DNA of 57,149 nt from Planctomycetaceae bacterium (GTDB lineage Bacteria; Planctomycetota; Planctomycetia; Pirellulales; UBA1268): assembly GCA_021300535.1 (NCBI GenBank), contig JAJTED010000059.1, positions 1 through 57,149 of the forward strand. The letters are read 5' to 3'. The notes under the pieces were generated by a model that saw nothing but the letters and a program-made list of their open reading frames with translations, made no database searches and was not told the DNA's origin. The position numbers and the translations under genes are program-made. Shown in pieces: positions 39,981 to 49,268 of this stretch. Within the stretch, counting starts at the first letter, position 1. Each line of letters begins with the position of its first letter.

Positions 39981-41516
39981 TTACAGCCCGTGGACGGGGC
40001 CGTACCGCCGCCGCAGGCTTTCCAGCAGCGCGGCCGCGGAGACCGGCCGCCCGGTCACCTGCGCCACGAGCGGCTCGGATTCGAGCAGCTGGCCGGCGGC
40101 ATGCACCTCCCGCCGCAACCAGCCGAGCAGATCGCCAAACGCGCCGGCCGCGAACCCGGCCTCCAGGCCGGGCACCTGCTCCTCTGCCGCCGCCATGAGC
40201 TGGGCGGCGTACATGTTGCCGAGGGAGTAGGTGGGAAAATAGCCGATCAGCCCGGCGCTCCAGTGGATGTCCTGCAGCACGCCTTCGGCCGCACACGTGG
40301 GCCGCATGCCGAAGTCCTGTTCGAACCGGTCGTTCCAGGCGGCGGGCAGGTCGCCGATCGGCAGGTCGCCGTGGATCACCGCCCGCTCCAGATCGAACCG
40401 CAGCATGACGTGCAGGTTGTAGGTCACCTCGTCCGCTTCGACGCGGATGAACGAAGGCTTCACCGTCAGCAAGGCCTCGTGTACCGCGGCGGCGCTCGTG
40501 TCGCCGAGCGCCGCCGGAAAGGCGGCCCGCGCCAGCGGGAAGCACCACTCCCAGAACGGCCGCGACCGGCCCACGAGGTTCTCCCAGAGCCGCGACTGCG
40601 ACTCGTGAATCCCCAGCGACGCGGCCGCGCCCGGCGGCAGGCCGTACCACTCCCGACGCAGGCCCTGCTCGTAGAGCCCATGCCCGGCTTCGTGCAGCAC
40701 GCCGAACAACGCCGTGGGGAGAAACCGCTCGTCCCAGCGGGTGGTGATCCGGCAGTCATCGGGCCCCATGGTCGAGCAGAACGGATGGGCCGTGGTGTCG
40801 AGCCGGCCGCGGTGGAAGTCGAAACCGATCCGCTCGGCGACCTGCGTCACAAACCGCCGCTGCGGCTCGACCGGATACGAACGGCGCAGAACGGCGTCGT
40901 CGGGCCGGCGGCGCGCCGTGGCGCAGGCCTGCACCAACGGCACGAGACCGGCCCGCAGGCCCGCGAACCGCTCCGCGATCGCCCGCCAGCGGCCACCAGG
41001 CTCATATTCGTCGAGCAGCGCGTCGTAGGCATCGAGGTCCGGCTCCTGGCAGGCAGCCTGCTCGCGCTTCAGGTCGAACATTTTCCGCAGCCAGGGCTCG
41101 AGCATGCCCCAGTCGGACGTCGCCCGGGCGGCGGCCCAGGCCTGCTGGGCCTCGACCCGCGTGCGGGCGAGCTCCGCGACGAGCCGCGGTGGCAGCCTGG
41201 CCTGCCGGGCAAAGTCCTTGGCGAGCAGGCGGATGGTCGCCCGTTCGTCCGGGGTGCCGGCCATGGCCAGCCGCCCGGCCGCGAGCCGTGCCAGCCGGTC
41301 GCCCTGCCGCGGGTCGGTACGCTCCCGGTGGGCGACCGCCGCCAGGGCCGCAGCCTGTTCCGCCCGGTAGTCCGCCGCGTCGCGGGGCATCATCGTCTGT
41401 TCGTCCCACCCCAGCAGCGCGTCGACCGAGGCCAGCACGGCCACCTGCCGCGCATGGTGGCAGGCCGCCGCGAAGGCGTCCGCCTCCGACCGCTCCGGGT
41501 GCTCCTCCGACGCCAT
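39981..41516 (-). CDS. M32 family metallocarboxypeptidase
   Basis: About 511 residues. The zinc motif HEAGH (in FGVLHEAGHGLYEQGL), the upstream DTTAHPFCSTMGPDDCRITTR, and IHESQSRLWENLVGRS define family M32 (Taq/Pfu carboxypeptidase), cytosolic enzymes that trim C-terminal residues. The N-terminus LLGWDEQTMMPRDAADYRAEQ is also diagnostic. Start candidates are ATG 41516, 41531 and 41543; 41516 gives the usual family length. It is divergent from the BshB-like gene with about 100 bases between. Confidence 0.93.
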   Translation of the reverse strand: MASEEHPERSEADAFAAACHHARQVAVLASVDALLGWDEQTMMPRDAADYRAEQAAALAAVAHRERTDPRQGDRLARLAAGRLAMAGTPDERATIRLLAKDFARQARLPPRLVAELARTRVEAQQAWAAARATSDWGMLEPWLRKMFDLKREQAACQEPDLDAYDALLDEYEPGGRWRAIAERFAGLRAGLVPLVQACATARRRPDDAVLRRSYPVEPQRRFVTQVAERIGFDFHRGRLDTTAHPFCSTMGPDDCRITTRWDERFLPTALFGVLHEAGHGLYEQGLRREWYGLPPGAAASLGIHESQSRLWENLVGRSRPFWEWCFPLARAAFPAALGDTSAAAVHEALLTVKPSFIRVEADEVTYNLHVMLRFDLERAVIHGDLPIGDLPAAWNDRFEQDFGMRPTCAAEGVLQDIHWSAGLIGYFPTYSLGNMYAAQLMAAAEEQVPGLEAGFAAGAFGDLLGWLRREVHAAGQLLESEPLVAQVTGRPVSAAALLESLRRRYGPVHGL

Positions 41517-41618
41517 GCCTACCCCGGCCATGCCGGGCTCCATCGTGCCGATTCCCGGGCAGAGTATGCTCGGTGGCACCAGTCGGGAACAACCGCCGCG
41601 CCGGTCCGGAGCCGCCCC

Positions 41619-42299
41619 ATGCTCGACGCTCTCGTCATCGCCCCTCATCCCGACGACGCCGAGCTCGGCATGGGAGGGACGATCGCCCTGATGCTCGCCA
41701 AGCGGATGCAGGTCGGCATCCTCGACCTCACCGACGGCGAGCCCACCCCGCGGGGATCGGTCGAGATCCGAGCCCGCGAGACCGCGGCGGCGACGACGGC
41801 CTTGGGCGTGCCCTGGCGGGAAAACCTCGGCCTGCCGAACCGCCGGCTGCGGGCCACGCTGGCGGCCCGCGCCGCCCTGGCCGGCGTGATCCGCAGGGTC
41901 CGTCCCCGCTGGCTCTTCGCGCCGCATTGGATCGACGCCCATCCCGACCACGTGGCCGCGACGCGGCTCGTGGCGGCCGCCCGGTTCTGGGCGAAGCTCA
42001 CCAAGTGCGACCTGCCGGGCGAACCGTGGCATCCGCAGCGGATCTACCACTACGCCTGCGTCCACTTGAAGACGGTCCACCGTCCGGCCTTCGTGGTGGA
42101 CATCTCCACGACCTGGGAGATCAAGCGGCGGGCGCTGGCCGCGTATGCGAGCCAGTTCGCTCCCGCGCCGGTGCCGACCGTGCTTGACCGCGTCGCGGCC
42201 GCCGATGCCTGGTGGGGTTCGGTGATCGGCACCACCCATGGGGAGCCCTTCTGGGCCCGCGAGCCGATCGGCCTCCAGGACTTCGCCGGCCTCGTGTGA
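41619..42299 (+). CDS. bshB1: PIG-L/BshB-type zinc deacetylase
   Basis: 226 residues of the LmbE/PIG-L family. The metal-binding AHPDD motif (VIAPHPDDAELGMGGTIAL), the second site HWIDAHPDHVAATRL, and TDGEPTPRGSVEIRARETAA match bacillithiol-biosynthesis deacetylase BshB1, which removes acetyl from GlcNAc-malate. BshA and BshC are not in the window, so the pathway assignment rests on subfamily resemblance. ATG 41619 has CGGAG upstream. Confidence 0.85.
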   Translation: MLDALVIAPHPDDAELGMGGTIALMLAKRMQVGILDLTDGEPTPRGSVEIRARETAAATTALGVPWRENLGLPNRRLRATLAARAALAGVIRRVRPRWLFAPHWIDAHPDHVAATRLVAAARFWAKLTKCDLPGEPWHPQRIYHYACVHLKTVHRPAFVVDISTTWEIKRRALAAYASQFAPAPVPTVLDRVAAADAWWGSVIGTTHGEPFWAREPIGLQDFAGLV

Positions 42300-42513
42300 T
42301 TCCTCGCCGCCCCGGCCTGCCCGCCGGCCTTCGGCCGCCCCGCCCGCACAGGTTTCCCAGAATCATGCGGCCGGGCCGCTGATCACCGGGCGGTTGGCCG
42401 GATCACGAAAACTCGGGGGGCGATCGGCGGAAGGCTGGCCGGCGCGTCCCCGGCAGGCCGATACCTCCCCGCGGGCCGGAGTGCGCCGGTCCGTCACTCG
42501 TCTGGGGAATTCG

Positions 42514-42747
42514 ATGACCTCTCGCGACATCAACGTCATTGCCCTCGTCAAGGGGGGCGAGCGGTACGTGTTCCTGTACGACGATGACAGCCGCAACGAG
42601 GCGCTGCAGGCCCTGGCGCGGCACGCCGCCAATCCGGACTTGAGCTTCTCCTGGTACGACGCGGCCGTGCTCGGGCAGAAGGTCCGCAACAACACGCCGC
42701 GGCCCAGCCGGATCAAGTTCGTGCCCCGGGCCGACCGGCCTGCGTAA
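42514..42747 (+). CDS. Small conserved protein, function unknown
   Basis: 77 residues: [52 protein letters not shown]. It has a well-formed mixed composition with no signal peptide, and ends 16 bases before xerC. I recall very similar short proteins in many Planctomycetota genomes but know no function. Coding nature is supported by the balanced amino-acid use and conserved-looking hydrophobic pattern. The 214 bases before it hold nothing I recognise. Confidence 0.65.
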   Translation: MTSRDINVIALVKGGERYVFLYDDDSRNEALQALARHAANPDLSFSWYDAAVLGQKVRNNTPRPSRIKFVPRADRPA

Positions 42748-42763
42748 GCCACCGGCACCCGCG

Positions 42764-43687
42764 ATGCCACGTTCCTCGGCGACCGGGCCCGACTTCGCCG
42801 CCGCCATCGGCCGGTTTCTGGTGCACCTCGCATCCGAGCGTGGCGGCTCGCCGCTCACGCTCAAGAGCTATCGCGAGGATCTCCTGCAGCTCGAGGAGTT
42901 CCTCCGGTCGGCCGGCTGCCGCGGCCCCGCCGAGGCGTCGAGCGTGTTGCTGCGGCGGTTTGCATCCGGGCTGCACGCCGCCGGCTACGCCGCCTCGACC
43001 GTCGCCCGCAAGCTCGCCAGCACGCGCAGCTTCTATGCCTTCGGTCAGCGTGAAGGCTGGGTGCGGTCCAATCCCGCCAAGCCGCTGCGCAGCCCGCGGC
43101 GGGCCCGCAAACTCCCGAAGTTCCTCACCGGCGAGGAGATCGCGCGGCTGCTGGCCGCGCCGCAGCCGCGGGCCGCCGGCGGCCTGCGTGACCGGGCGAT
43201 CCTGGAGCTGATGTATTCGTCCGGCGTCCGCGTCCGGGAACTCGTCAGCCTCGACGATGCCGACCTCGACCTGCGGGGCGCCACCGTCCGCGTTCGTGGC
43301 AAGGGCCGCCGCGAGCGGCTGGGCATCGTCGGCCGCCACGCCCGGGCGGCGCTCGAGGCCTGGCTCGCCGCCCGCCCCCGCCCGGGAGCCACGGTCGCCC
43401 GCGGCTCCCGTCCCCTGTTCACCAACAAGCTCGGCGGCCGTCTGTCGGTCCGCGGCGTGGCCCGCCTCCTGGAGAAGCACCTCGCCGTCGCCGGCCTCGC
43501 CGGCCGCGCCAGCCCGCACACGCTCCGCCACAGCTTCGCCACCCACCTCCTCGACGCCGGCGCCGACATCCGCAGCGTCCAGGAACTGCTCGGCCACAAG
43601 AGCCTGGTGACGACGCAGATCTACACCCACGTCACGACGAGCCGGCTGCTCGACGCCTTCGACAAGGCCCACCCGCGGGCGCGGTAG
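42764..43687 (+). CDS. xerC: Tyrosine recombinase XerC
   Basis: 307 residues. The SAM-like N-terminal DNA-binding domain is followed by a catalytic domain with Arg in [16 protein letters not shown], the box [17 protein letters not shown] (His, Arg), His in [11 protein letters not shown] and Tyr in [11 protein letters not shown]. Length and motifs fit XerC/XerD chromosome-dimer resolution rather than a phage integrase. It has no adjoining att sites or cargo and is followed by a strong terminator. Confidence 0.9.
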   Translation: MPRSSATGPDFAAAIGRFLVHLASERGGSPLTLKSYREDLLQLEEFLRSAGCRGPAEASSVLLRRFASGLHAAGYAASTVARKLASTRSFYAFGQREGWVRSNPAKPLRSPRRARKLPKFLTGEEIARLLAAPQPRAAGGLRDRAILELMYSSGVRVRELVSLDDADLDLRGATVRVRGKGRRERLGIVGRHARAALEAWLAARPRPGATVARGSRPLFTNKLGGRLSVRGVARLLEKHLAVAGLAGRASPHTLRHSFATHLLDAGADIRSVQELLGHKSLVTTQIYTHVTTSRLLDAFDKAHPRAR

Positions 43688-43718
43688 CGGACCTGCCGTC
43701 GGAGAACGATCTCCGCTG

Positions 43719-44021
43719 CCACCCGGAGTCCCCCGGCTTCCGCCGGGGGCTTTTTGTGGGCATGGCGCGGACCCAAGAAGCCCCGGGTGGAAACCCGGGG
43801 ACTCCGGGCACGAAAACCATCCCGCCGTCCATGCCACACGACTGAAAGGGCTTCCCCGCTTCACCCCTGCATCGCATGGCACCCGGGAAGGCATACCACC
43901 CGGAGTCCCCCGGCTTCCGCCGGGGGCTTTTTGTGGGCATGGCGCGGACCCAAGAAGCCCCGGGTGGAAACCCGAGGACTCCGGGCACGAAAACCATCCC
44001 GCCGTCCATGCCACACGACTG
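43719..44021. repeat. Two direct copies of the double-hairpin repeat, first one terminating xerC
   Basis: Copies at 43719-43844 and 43896-44021, period 177 bases, nearly identical. Each has CCCCCGGC-TTCC-GCCGGGGG followed by CTTTTTG (43730-43755 in copy one, an excellent plus-strand intrinsic terminator for xerC) and then CCCCGGGT-GGAA-ACCCGGGG, which on the minus strand faces the regulator gene. The whole 43688-44044 interval contains nothing else I can support. Confidence 0.85.
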
Positions 44022-44044
44022 TACGACCCGCCGCGTGCGACCCG

Positions 44045-44568
44045 TCACACGAGGCCGCGACGCACCGCCCAGACGGCGGCCTGCGTGCGGTCGGTGACGG
44101 CGATCTTGCGAAGGATGTTTTGCACGTGCTCCTTCACCGTCTCCACGCTGATCGTCAGCGACTGGGCGATCTCCTTGTTGGACAAGCCCAACGCCATGTG
44201 CCGCAGCACCTGGGTCTCCCGCTGCGTGAGCGGGTCAGTTCGCTGCGGCTGCTGCCCTTGAGGATGTAGTCGTGGGCACCGGCGGCCACGGCCCGGGCGA
44301 CGTACGTCGGATTGTCGAAGGTCGAGAGCATGACGCACCGCACAGCCGGGGCGTCGGCACGAATCTTCTCCAGGGCGGCCAGTCCATCCTTGCCCGGCAT
44401 GCGGATGTCCAGCAGCACGACGTCGGGCTTGAGCTTCTTGGTCAGTTTGACCGCCTCGTCCCCACTGGTGGCCTCGCCGACGATCTTCACCTCCGACCCG
44501 GCCAGCAGGCTCACCAGCCCGCGCCGCACCACCTCGTGATCATCCGCAATGACGACTTTGATCGACAT
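44045..44568 (-). pseudogene. NarL/LuxR-type response regulator, broken between receiver and HTH
   Basis: The first frame (ATG 44568) is a full receiver: ADDHEVVRRGLVSLLAG, acceptor Asp54 in VVLLDIRMPGKDG, and the switch Thr/Lys region ending GAHDYILKGSSRSEL. The LuxR-type DNA-binding domain is in another frame: DPLTQRETQVLRHMALGLSN, then TISVETVKEHVQNILRKI to the stop at 44045. Relatives have a linker of about 35-40 residues between these; here they meet within a few bases at about 44232. The join contains GACCCGC, which could fit both ends, as after deletion between short repeats. The regulator is either inactive or wrongly assembled. It has no sensor kinase nearby. Confidence 0.82.
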
Positions 44569-44663
44569 CTCAACCCGCTTTCTGCGACCTGGGGCCGCAT
44601 GCTTCGTTATTCGTTCACCTTCGTGCCGGCCAGGCGGCTGACGGGCCGAAGTTTCGCCTCAAA

Positions 44664-44690
44664 TCTATAGAATCAATTTTTTTGAAACAA
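44664..44690 (-). promoter_or_regulatory. Possible sigma-70 type promoter for the response regulator
   Basis: In a short AT-rich patch the minus strand reads TTGTTT (44690-44685) and TATAGA (44669-44664), with a 15-base spacer, about 100 bases before ATG 44568. The spacer is shorter than ideal, and planctomycete consensus sequences are not well fixed. Confidence 0.3.
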
Positions 44691-44805
44691 CATGAGGCCT
44701 TCGTTCGGGAGGATAGACCACACCTCCGCAGGGACACCTCTGGGGAGGGCCGGTCTCGGGGCTCACGACCGCCAACGAAATGGCACGCGCAGCCGGCTGC
44801 CGCCG

Positions 44806-45771
44806 TCATGGCTGCGACGCTCGGTCCCGCATGCGGCCCAGCATGGCGGCCGCCCCCCTTTCAGCCAGCGCGGCCGCCACGCGGATTCCCAGCGCCTCGG
44901 GCGGGGCCGCAGGCGATTCGGCCTCGAGTTCCGCGGCCGCTGACCGCACCGATCCAGACCGCTCCTCGAACACCACGGCCCCGAGCACGAGCCGATCGCC
45001 GTGGGTTCGGGCCCAGGCACCGATCGGCGCCAGACACCCGCCGGCGAGGGCGGCGAGACACGCCCGCTCGGCGCGGATGGCCGCGTGCGCCGCAGCGTCG
45101 TCGAGCGCCGCGAGCGACCGGCGCGTCGCGATGTCGGCGGCGCGAATCTCGACGGCCACCGCCCCTTGGGCGACGGCCGGCCAGAACGCGGGCGGCGTGA
45201 GGACGGCGGTGACCCGCTCCGCCAGCCCGAGCCGCTGCAGCCCCGCGCCGGCGAGGATCAGGCAGTCGCACTCCCCCGCATCGAGCTTCCGGAGCCGGGT
45301 GTCGACGTTGCCACGGATCGGCTTCACGATCAGGTCGGGCCGCAGCGCCTTGACCTGGACGACCCGCCGCACGCTCGACGTGCCCACGACGGCGGCGGCG
45401 GGCAGCGTGGCGAGCGTCATGCCGGGCTGGCCGACCAGCACGTCGAAGGGCATCACCCGCTCGGGCACGCACCCGATGGCGAGCCCCTCCGGCACGGCCG
45501 TGGGCAGATCCTTGAGGCTGTGCACGGCCGCGTCGATCCGGCCATCGAGCAGCGCCCGCTCGAGTTCGCGAACGAACACTCCGTCGCCGCCGCCCGGCTC
45601 ATGCACGAGGCCCGCGATCGGCACGTCGGTGCGCACGTCCCCGACAGTGGTAATCGTCTCCACCTCGACGGCGAGGCCGAGGCCACGCAGTCGGGCGACG
45701 ACCGCGGCGGTTTGGGCCCGGGCCAGCGCACTGCCCCGCGTGCCGACTCTGATCGTGTGCCCGTCAGGCAT
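44806..45771 (-). CDS. hemC: Porphobilinogen deaminase (HemC)
   Basis: Hydroxymethylbilane synthase: polymerises four porphobilinogens for haem synthesis in the cytosol. 321 residues. IRVGTRGSALARAQT is at the N-terminus. Also present are VHSLKDLPTAVPEGL, VGTSSVRRVVQVKALRPDL, RGNVDTRLRKLDAGECD and the dipyrromethane cofactor Cys in ALAGGCLAPIGA. ATG 45771 lies inside the 3' end of comF (8-base overlap), so translation may be coupled. No other haem gene is in the window. Confidence 0.95.
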   Translation of the reverse strand: MPDGHTIRVGTRGSALARAQTAAVVARLRGLGLAVEVETITTVGDVRTDVPIAGLVHEPGGGDGVFVRELERALLDGRIDAAVHSLKDLPTAVPEGLAIGCVPERVMPFDVLVGQPGMTLATLPAAAVVGTSSVRRVVQVKALRPDLIVKPIRGNVDTRLRKLDAGECDCLILAGAGLQRLGLAERVTAVLTPPAFWPAVAQGAVAVEIRAADIATRRSLAALDDAAAHAAIRAERACLAALAGGCLAPIGAWARTHGDRLVLGAVVFEERSGSVRSAAAELEAESPAAPPEALGIRVAAALAERGAAAMLGRMRDRASQP

Positions 45772-46549
45772 CGTCGTGTGTGATCTCCGTGGACCGCTCC
45801 GCCCGCGCCGCCGCGACGGCGTGGACGGCGGCGGCGCCGGCGGCCGCCAGGGCGTGCCGGCACTCCGACAGCGTACCACCCGTCGTCACCACATCGTCCA
45901 CGAGCAGCAGGCGGAGGCCCGCCACGCCCCCGCGCGGGCGAAAGGCGCCGCGAACGTTCCCGGGCCGCTCCTCGAAGGGCAGCTCGTTCTGCATCGGCGT
46001 CGCCCGGGTGCGCCGCAGCAGCCGGCGGCAGGGCAGGCCGAGGTCGGCGGCCACCTGGAGGGCGATCTCCTCGGCCGCGCTCGTGCCGCGGAACGCCCGC
46101 CGCGACCAGTGCATCGGCACCGGCACGACGGCATCGCTGCGCCATGCCAGGAGCGCGTCGCGGTGACGACGGACGATCAGCCGGCCCAACGCGGCGGCCA
46201 CCGGCTCGGCGCCCGGCCGCTTCGCCCGCAGCACGATCGCCCGCAGGTCGTCGCCGTAGCCGCCCAGCACCACGAGCCCATCGCAGGCGAGCCGGCTCCG
46301 GCGACAGCGGTCGCAGTCGAGGCCCGTCGGACACGGCGACGCACACCGCAGGCACCTGGCCTCACGATCCCCGAGCGCCCGCTCGCAGCCGCGGCAGACG
46401 ACCACCCCCGGCGGCGGATCGTCAGCCGCCCCCGCGTCGTCAGCCTCCGGCTCGGCACCACAGACGCCGCACCGCGGCGGGCAGAGCAGGTCCAGACCCC
46501 GGCCCGTCCAAGTGGCCGCTCGCCGCCGCAGTGTTTCCAACCAGGCCAT
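45764..46549 (-). CDS. comF: ComF-like phosphoribosyltransferase-fold protein
   Basis: About 261 residues. An N-terminal double zinc ribbon (LLCPPRCGVCG, VVCRGCERAL, ARCLRCASPC, CDRCRR) is followed by a type-I PRT domain with RRAFRGTSAAEEIA, RTRATPMQNELPFEERPGNV and the PRPP loop LLLVDDVVTTGGTL. ComF proteins assist DNA uptake in competent bacteria, but many non-competent bacteria have them and the activity is unknown. ATG 46549 is used because GGGGA precedes it; ATG 46558 is possible. It overlaps hemC. Confidence 0.9.
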   Translation of the reverse strand: MAWLETLRRRAATWTGRGLDLLCPPRCGVCGAEPEADDAGAADDPPPGVVVCRGCERALGDREARCLRCASPCPTGLDCDRCRRSRLACDGLVVLGGYGDDLRAIVLRAKRPGAEPVAAALGRLIVRRHRDALLAWRSDAVVPVPMHWSRRAFRGTSAAEEIALQVAADLGLPCRRLLRRTRATPMQNELPFEERPGNVRGAFRPRGGVAGLRLLLVDDVVTTGGTLSECRHALAAAGAAAVHAVAAARAERSTEITHDDA

Positions 46550-46663
46550 CTGGGGCATCCCCGGGGCGGAGCCCGGATTGACGTTCCGGCCCCGGATTCC
46601 TACGCTCCGCGGCCCGCTGACACCCCCCAATCGTCCGGCATCGCCGCGGCCCGTCAAGCGCCC

Positions 46664-47794
46664 ATGCTCATCGACCGCTACATCACCCGCGCCCAGCTCA
46701 ACGCGTTCGTGATCGTGTTCGTGAGCCTTGCCGGTCTGTACTTCGTGTTCGACGCATTCACGAACATGGACGAGTTCAGCGCCCATGCGCGGAAGGCCGG
46801 CGGCCTGGCGAAGGTGCTGGCGGCCTACTACGGCTACCGGCTGATTTGGTTCTTCGATGCCACCAGTCCCGTGATCTCGCTGGCCAGCGCGATGTTCGCG
46901 CTGTCCTGGCTCGAGCGGCACAACGAGCTGACCGCGCTCCTGGCGGCGGGTGTGACCCGCTGGCGGATCGCCCGTCCGACGATCGTCTTCGCGGCCGTGG
47001 TCACCCTCGCCGCCGCCACCAGCCGCGAACTGGTGATCCCCAGGATCCGGCACACCTTCGCCCGCAACGCCCAGGATCTCGCTGGCGACCAGCCGGCGCC
47101 GTTCGAGGCCCGGTACGACCATCGTACGGAGATCCTGTTCCGCGGCCGGACGGCCCAGGCCGCCGCGATGCGGATCGATGCGCCGAGCCTGCTCATGCCG
47201 CCGCAGCTCGGCGACTACGGTCCGCAGATCGACGCAACCGAGGCGGTCTGGCAGCCGGCCGGCCCCGACCATCCGGCCGGCTATCTGCTCTCCGGCGTCG
47301 TCGAGCCGCCCGACATCGACGGCCTGGCACCGCTCGAGGCGAGCGGCCGGCCCGTGGTGCTGACGCGGGCGGGAGCAGCCTGGCTCCAGCCGCGGCAGTG
47401 CTTCGTGGTCAGCGACGTCACGTTCGAGCAACTGATCGGCTCGACGAATTGGAGCCAGTATTCATCGACACCCGAACTGATGCGGGCGATCGCCAATCCC
47501 AGCCTCGGCGTGGCCGCCGACATCCCGCTCCGGGTTCACGCCCGCGTGACCACGCCCCTGCTGGACATGGCGTTGGTCCTGCTCGGCCTGCCGCTGGTGG
47601 TCGGGCCATCCCGCCGCGGCGTGTTCGTCGCCGTCGGCCTGTGCGTGGCGATGACGGTCGTCTACTTCCTGGTCGTCCTCGGGGCGCACGCCCTGGCCAG
47701 CGCCGACATGTTCAGCCCGTCGATGGGCGCCTGGCTGCCGCTGCTCGTCCTGGCGCCGCTGGCCGCCTGGCGGGCCCAGCCCATGTGGCAGTGA
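46664..47794 (+). CDS. LptF/LptG-family permease (YjgP/YjgQ)
   Basis: 376 residues. Membrane segments at both ends (FVIVFVSLAGLYFVFDAF, a pair around 60-110, and [28 protein letters not shown] near the C-terminus) enclose a periplasmic beta-rich domain, the family layout. The start LIDRYITRAQLNAFVIVFVS and ELTALLAAGVTRWRIARPTI are typical. In Gram-negatives LptF and LptG with LptB drive lipopolysaccharide export; the second permease and LptB are not here. With lpxA it supports an outer membrane with LPS. Confidence 0.88.
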   Translation: MLIDRYITRAQLNAFVIVFVSLAGLYFVFDAFTNMDEFSAHARKAGGLAKVLAAYYGYRLIWFFDATSPVISLASAMFALSWLERHNELTALLAAGVTRWRIARPTIVFAAVVTLAAATSRELVIPRIRHTFARNAQDLAGDQPAPFEARYDHRTEILFRGRTAQAAAMRIDAPSLLMPPQLGDYGPQIDATEAVWQPAGPDHPAGYLLSGVVEPPDIDGLAPLEASGRPVVLTRAGAAWLQPRQCFVVSDVTFEQLIGSTNWSQYSSTPELMRAIANPSLGVAADIPLRVHARVTTPLLDMALVLLGLPLVVGPSRRGVFVAVGLCVAMTVVYFLVVLGAHALASADMFSPSMGAWLPLLVLAPLAAWRAQPMWQ

Positions 47795-47804
47795 TCCGGG
47801 GGGT

Positions 47805-48491
47805 TCACGGCCCCAGGAGCCGCACCGTTCGGGCGGTGATTTTCGCGATCTCCGGGAGCGGAAGTTTTTCCCGCCCGTCGGCCGGCACCCGCCAGGCGAG
47901 GATCACGCAGGCCTTCTGGCCGGGTTCGGCGGACAGCCAGATCGCTGTGGTGCCCGGGAGCCGCTTCTCGACGGTGACATCGGCCTTCGTCACCTGAAAC
48001 GGCTGCGGCCCCTCGAGCTCCAGCACGTCCCACTTGCCAAACGCCGCGGACTCGTCGTCCAGCGACTGCCCCTTGCGCCACGCCGCCTTGCCGAACTCCT
48101 CGTCCGCACGCACCTGGCCGAGGATGGCCTCGGCGACCTTCTCCTTCGGGCGGTCGGCCGTGGGCACCACGCCCACCGTGAGCACGATCGGAAGCCGGCC
48201 ATCGGCGGCATCGACCTGCGCCTCGTAGCCGCCGGCGAACCCGGGAAAGTCGCGAAGGAACGGGGGCACGGACCGGGCCGGGGTCTCGCTGCCGTCGAGC
48301 TGATTGGCGAGCACCGCCGGCAGCCGCAATTCGGCTCGGCCGTCCGCCACGACCGTGGCCGTCGGCCGCAGGGCCGCGAACTCGCCCGCCAACCGGCGGT
48401 CCGCAACCCGCTTCATGTAGGCGGCGTCGTAGGCGGACGACGAACAGCCGCAGATGCCTCCGCACGCCACTGCCAGCACGATCCAGCGCAT
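47805..48491 (-). CDS. Putative lipoprotein, function unknown
   Basis: 228 residues. ATG 48491 (GGAGG seven bases upstream) gives a lipoprotein signal MRWIVLAVACGGICGCSSS with the likely lipidated Cys16. The mature part has VPPFLRDFPGFAGGYEAQV, WRKGQSLDDESAAFGKWDVL and ACVILAWRVPADGREKLPL. I recognise no named domain. The gene is convergent with the LptF/G-type permease and divergent from fliW. Confidence 0.72.
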   Translation of the reverse strand: MRWIVLAVACGGICGCSSSAYDAAYMKRVADRRLAGEFAALRPTATVVADGRAELRLPAVLANQLDGSETPARSVPPFLRDFPGFAGGYEAQVDAADGRLPIVLTVGVVPTADRPKEKVAEAILGQVRADEEFGKAAWRKGQSLDDESAAFGKWDVLELEGPQPFQVTKADVTVEKRLPGTTAIWLSAEPGQKACVILAWRVPADGREKLPLPEIAKITARTVRLLGP

Positions 48492-48694
48492 GTCGCAGCC
48501 TCCATTCCCGCGGGCGTCCGGCACCGTCCGAACCGCCTTCGGTGACGATTGTGCGGAATTTGGCAGCCGGTCAACGGCCCGGAACAAAACCCGCGATTCC
48601 CCGGAAGTGCCCATGCCGCAAGCCTTTCCGCACCCTCCTTTTTTTGCCAGTCCTTTTTTCTCCACCTCACCCACCCTGCCTGCCGATCATTTTT

Positions 48695-48714
48695 CTGCGG
48701 ACGGGAGTCCGCGG
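48695..48714 (+). promoter_or_regulatory. Possible CsrA-binding hairpin in the fliW leader
   Basis: GCGGAC-GGGA-GTCCGC (48697-48712), extendable by a G-U and a C-G pair, presents GGA in its loop. CsrA binds GGA in hairpin loops. The AAAGGAG ribosome binding site of fliW downstream is a second GGA. A pyrimidine-rich stretch precedes it. Weaker than the hairpin before csrA. Confidence 0.4.
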
Positions 48715-48765
48715 AGCCGGGCGGCACGCCCGTCTCGCCTGGTCAGGCAAAGGAGTGCCAGCGTC

Positions 48766-49206
48766 ATGCGGATCAACACCACCAGATTCGGAAGGATCGA
48801 CGTCGACACGGCCGACGTCATTCACTTCGCCAGCGGCCTGCCGGGCCTCGAGGACTGCCGCGACTGGGCCCTGCTCGCCGACGCCACCAACGACGCGCTC
48901 GGCTGGCTGCAGAGCACCACCCGCGGCGACGTGGCTCTCGCCGTGGTCAGCCCGCGGCGGTTCGTTCCCGACTATCAGGTGCGGATCCCGCGCAGCGAGC
49001 TCACGCCGCTGGCCATCGGCGACATCCGCCAGGCCCAGGTCGTGGTGGTGGTCGGCACGAACGGCACGACCCTCACGCTCAATTTGAAAGCGCCGATCGT
49101 CATCAACCTCGAAGCCCGCACCGGCCGTCAAGTCGTTGCCAGCGGCGAGCTGCCTTTGCAATACGAACTCAATCACGAACGACCGCCGCTCAAGAAGAGC
49201 GCATAA
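48766..49206 (+). CDS. fliW: Flagellar assembly factor FliW
   Basis: 146 residues. [20 protein letters not shown] at the N-terminus, then a central strand region ([18 protein letters not shown]) and [20 protein letters not shown] are family marks. FliW binds CsrA and relieves its repression of flagellin translation, and is released when flagellin is secreted. AAAGGAG precedes ATG 48766. csrA follows after 62 bases, the standard fliW-csrA pair, although no flagellar structural gene is in the window. Confidence 0.95.
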   Translation: MRINTTRFGRIDVDTADVIHFASGLPGLEDCRDWALLADATNDALGWLQSTTRGDVALAVVSPRRFVPDYQVRIPRSELTPLAIGDIRQAQVVVVVGTNGTTLTLNLKAPIVINLEARTGRQVVASGELPLQYELNHERPPLKKSA

Positions 49207-49217
49207 TCACCAGTGAC

Positions 49218-49239
49218 CGTCGGCGGAGGATCGCCGACG
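49218..49239 (+). promoter_or_regulatory. Candidate CsrA autoregulatory hairpin before csrA
   Basis: A perfect eight-base stem CGTCGGCG/CGCCGACG holds the six-base loop GAGGAT, placing GGA at loop positions 3-5, the arrangement of high-affinity CsrA sites. It ends 29 bases before the csrA ATG. A second cluster (ATGGATCAGGAAGGA, 49246-49260) overlaps the ribosome binding site, so one CsrA dimer could bridge the two and block its own translation. Confidence 0.65.
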
Positions 49240-49268
49240 CCACGCATGGATCAGGAAGGACCCCCGCG

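Noticed and set aside
44780..46660. Plus-strand extension upstream of the LptF/G-type permease
   Set aside because: Antisense shadow of hemC and comF; the permease family start is at ATG 46664.
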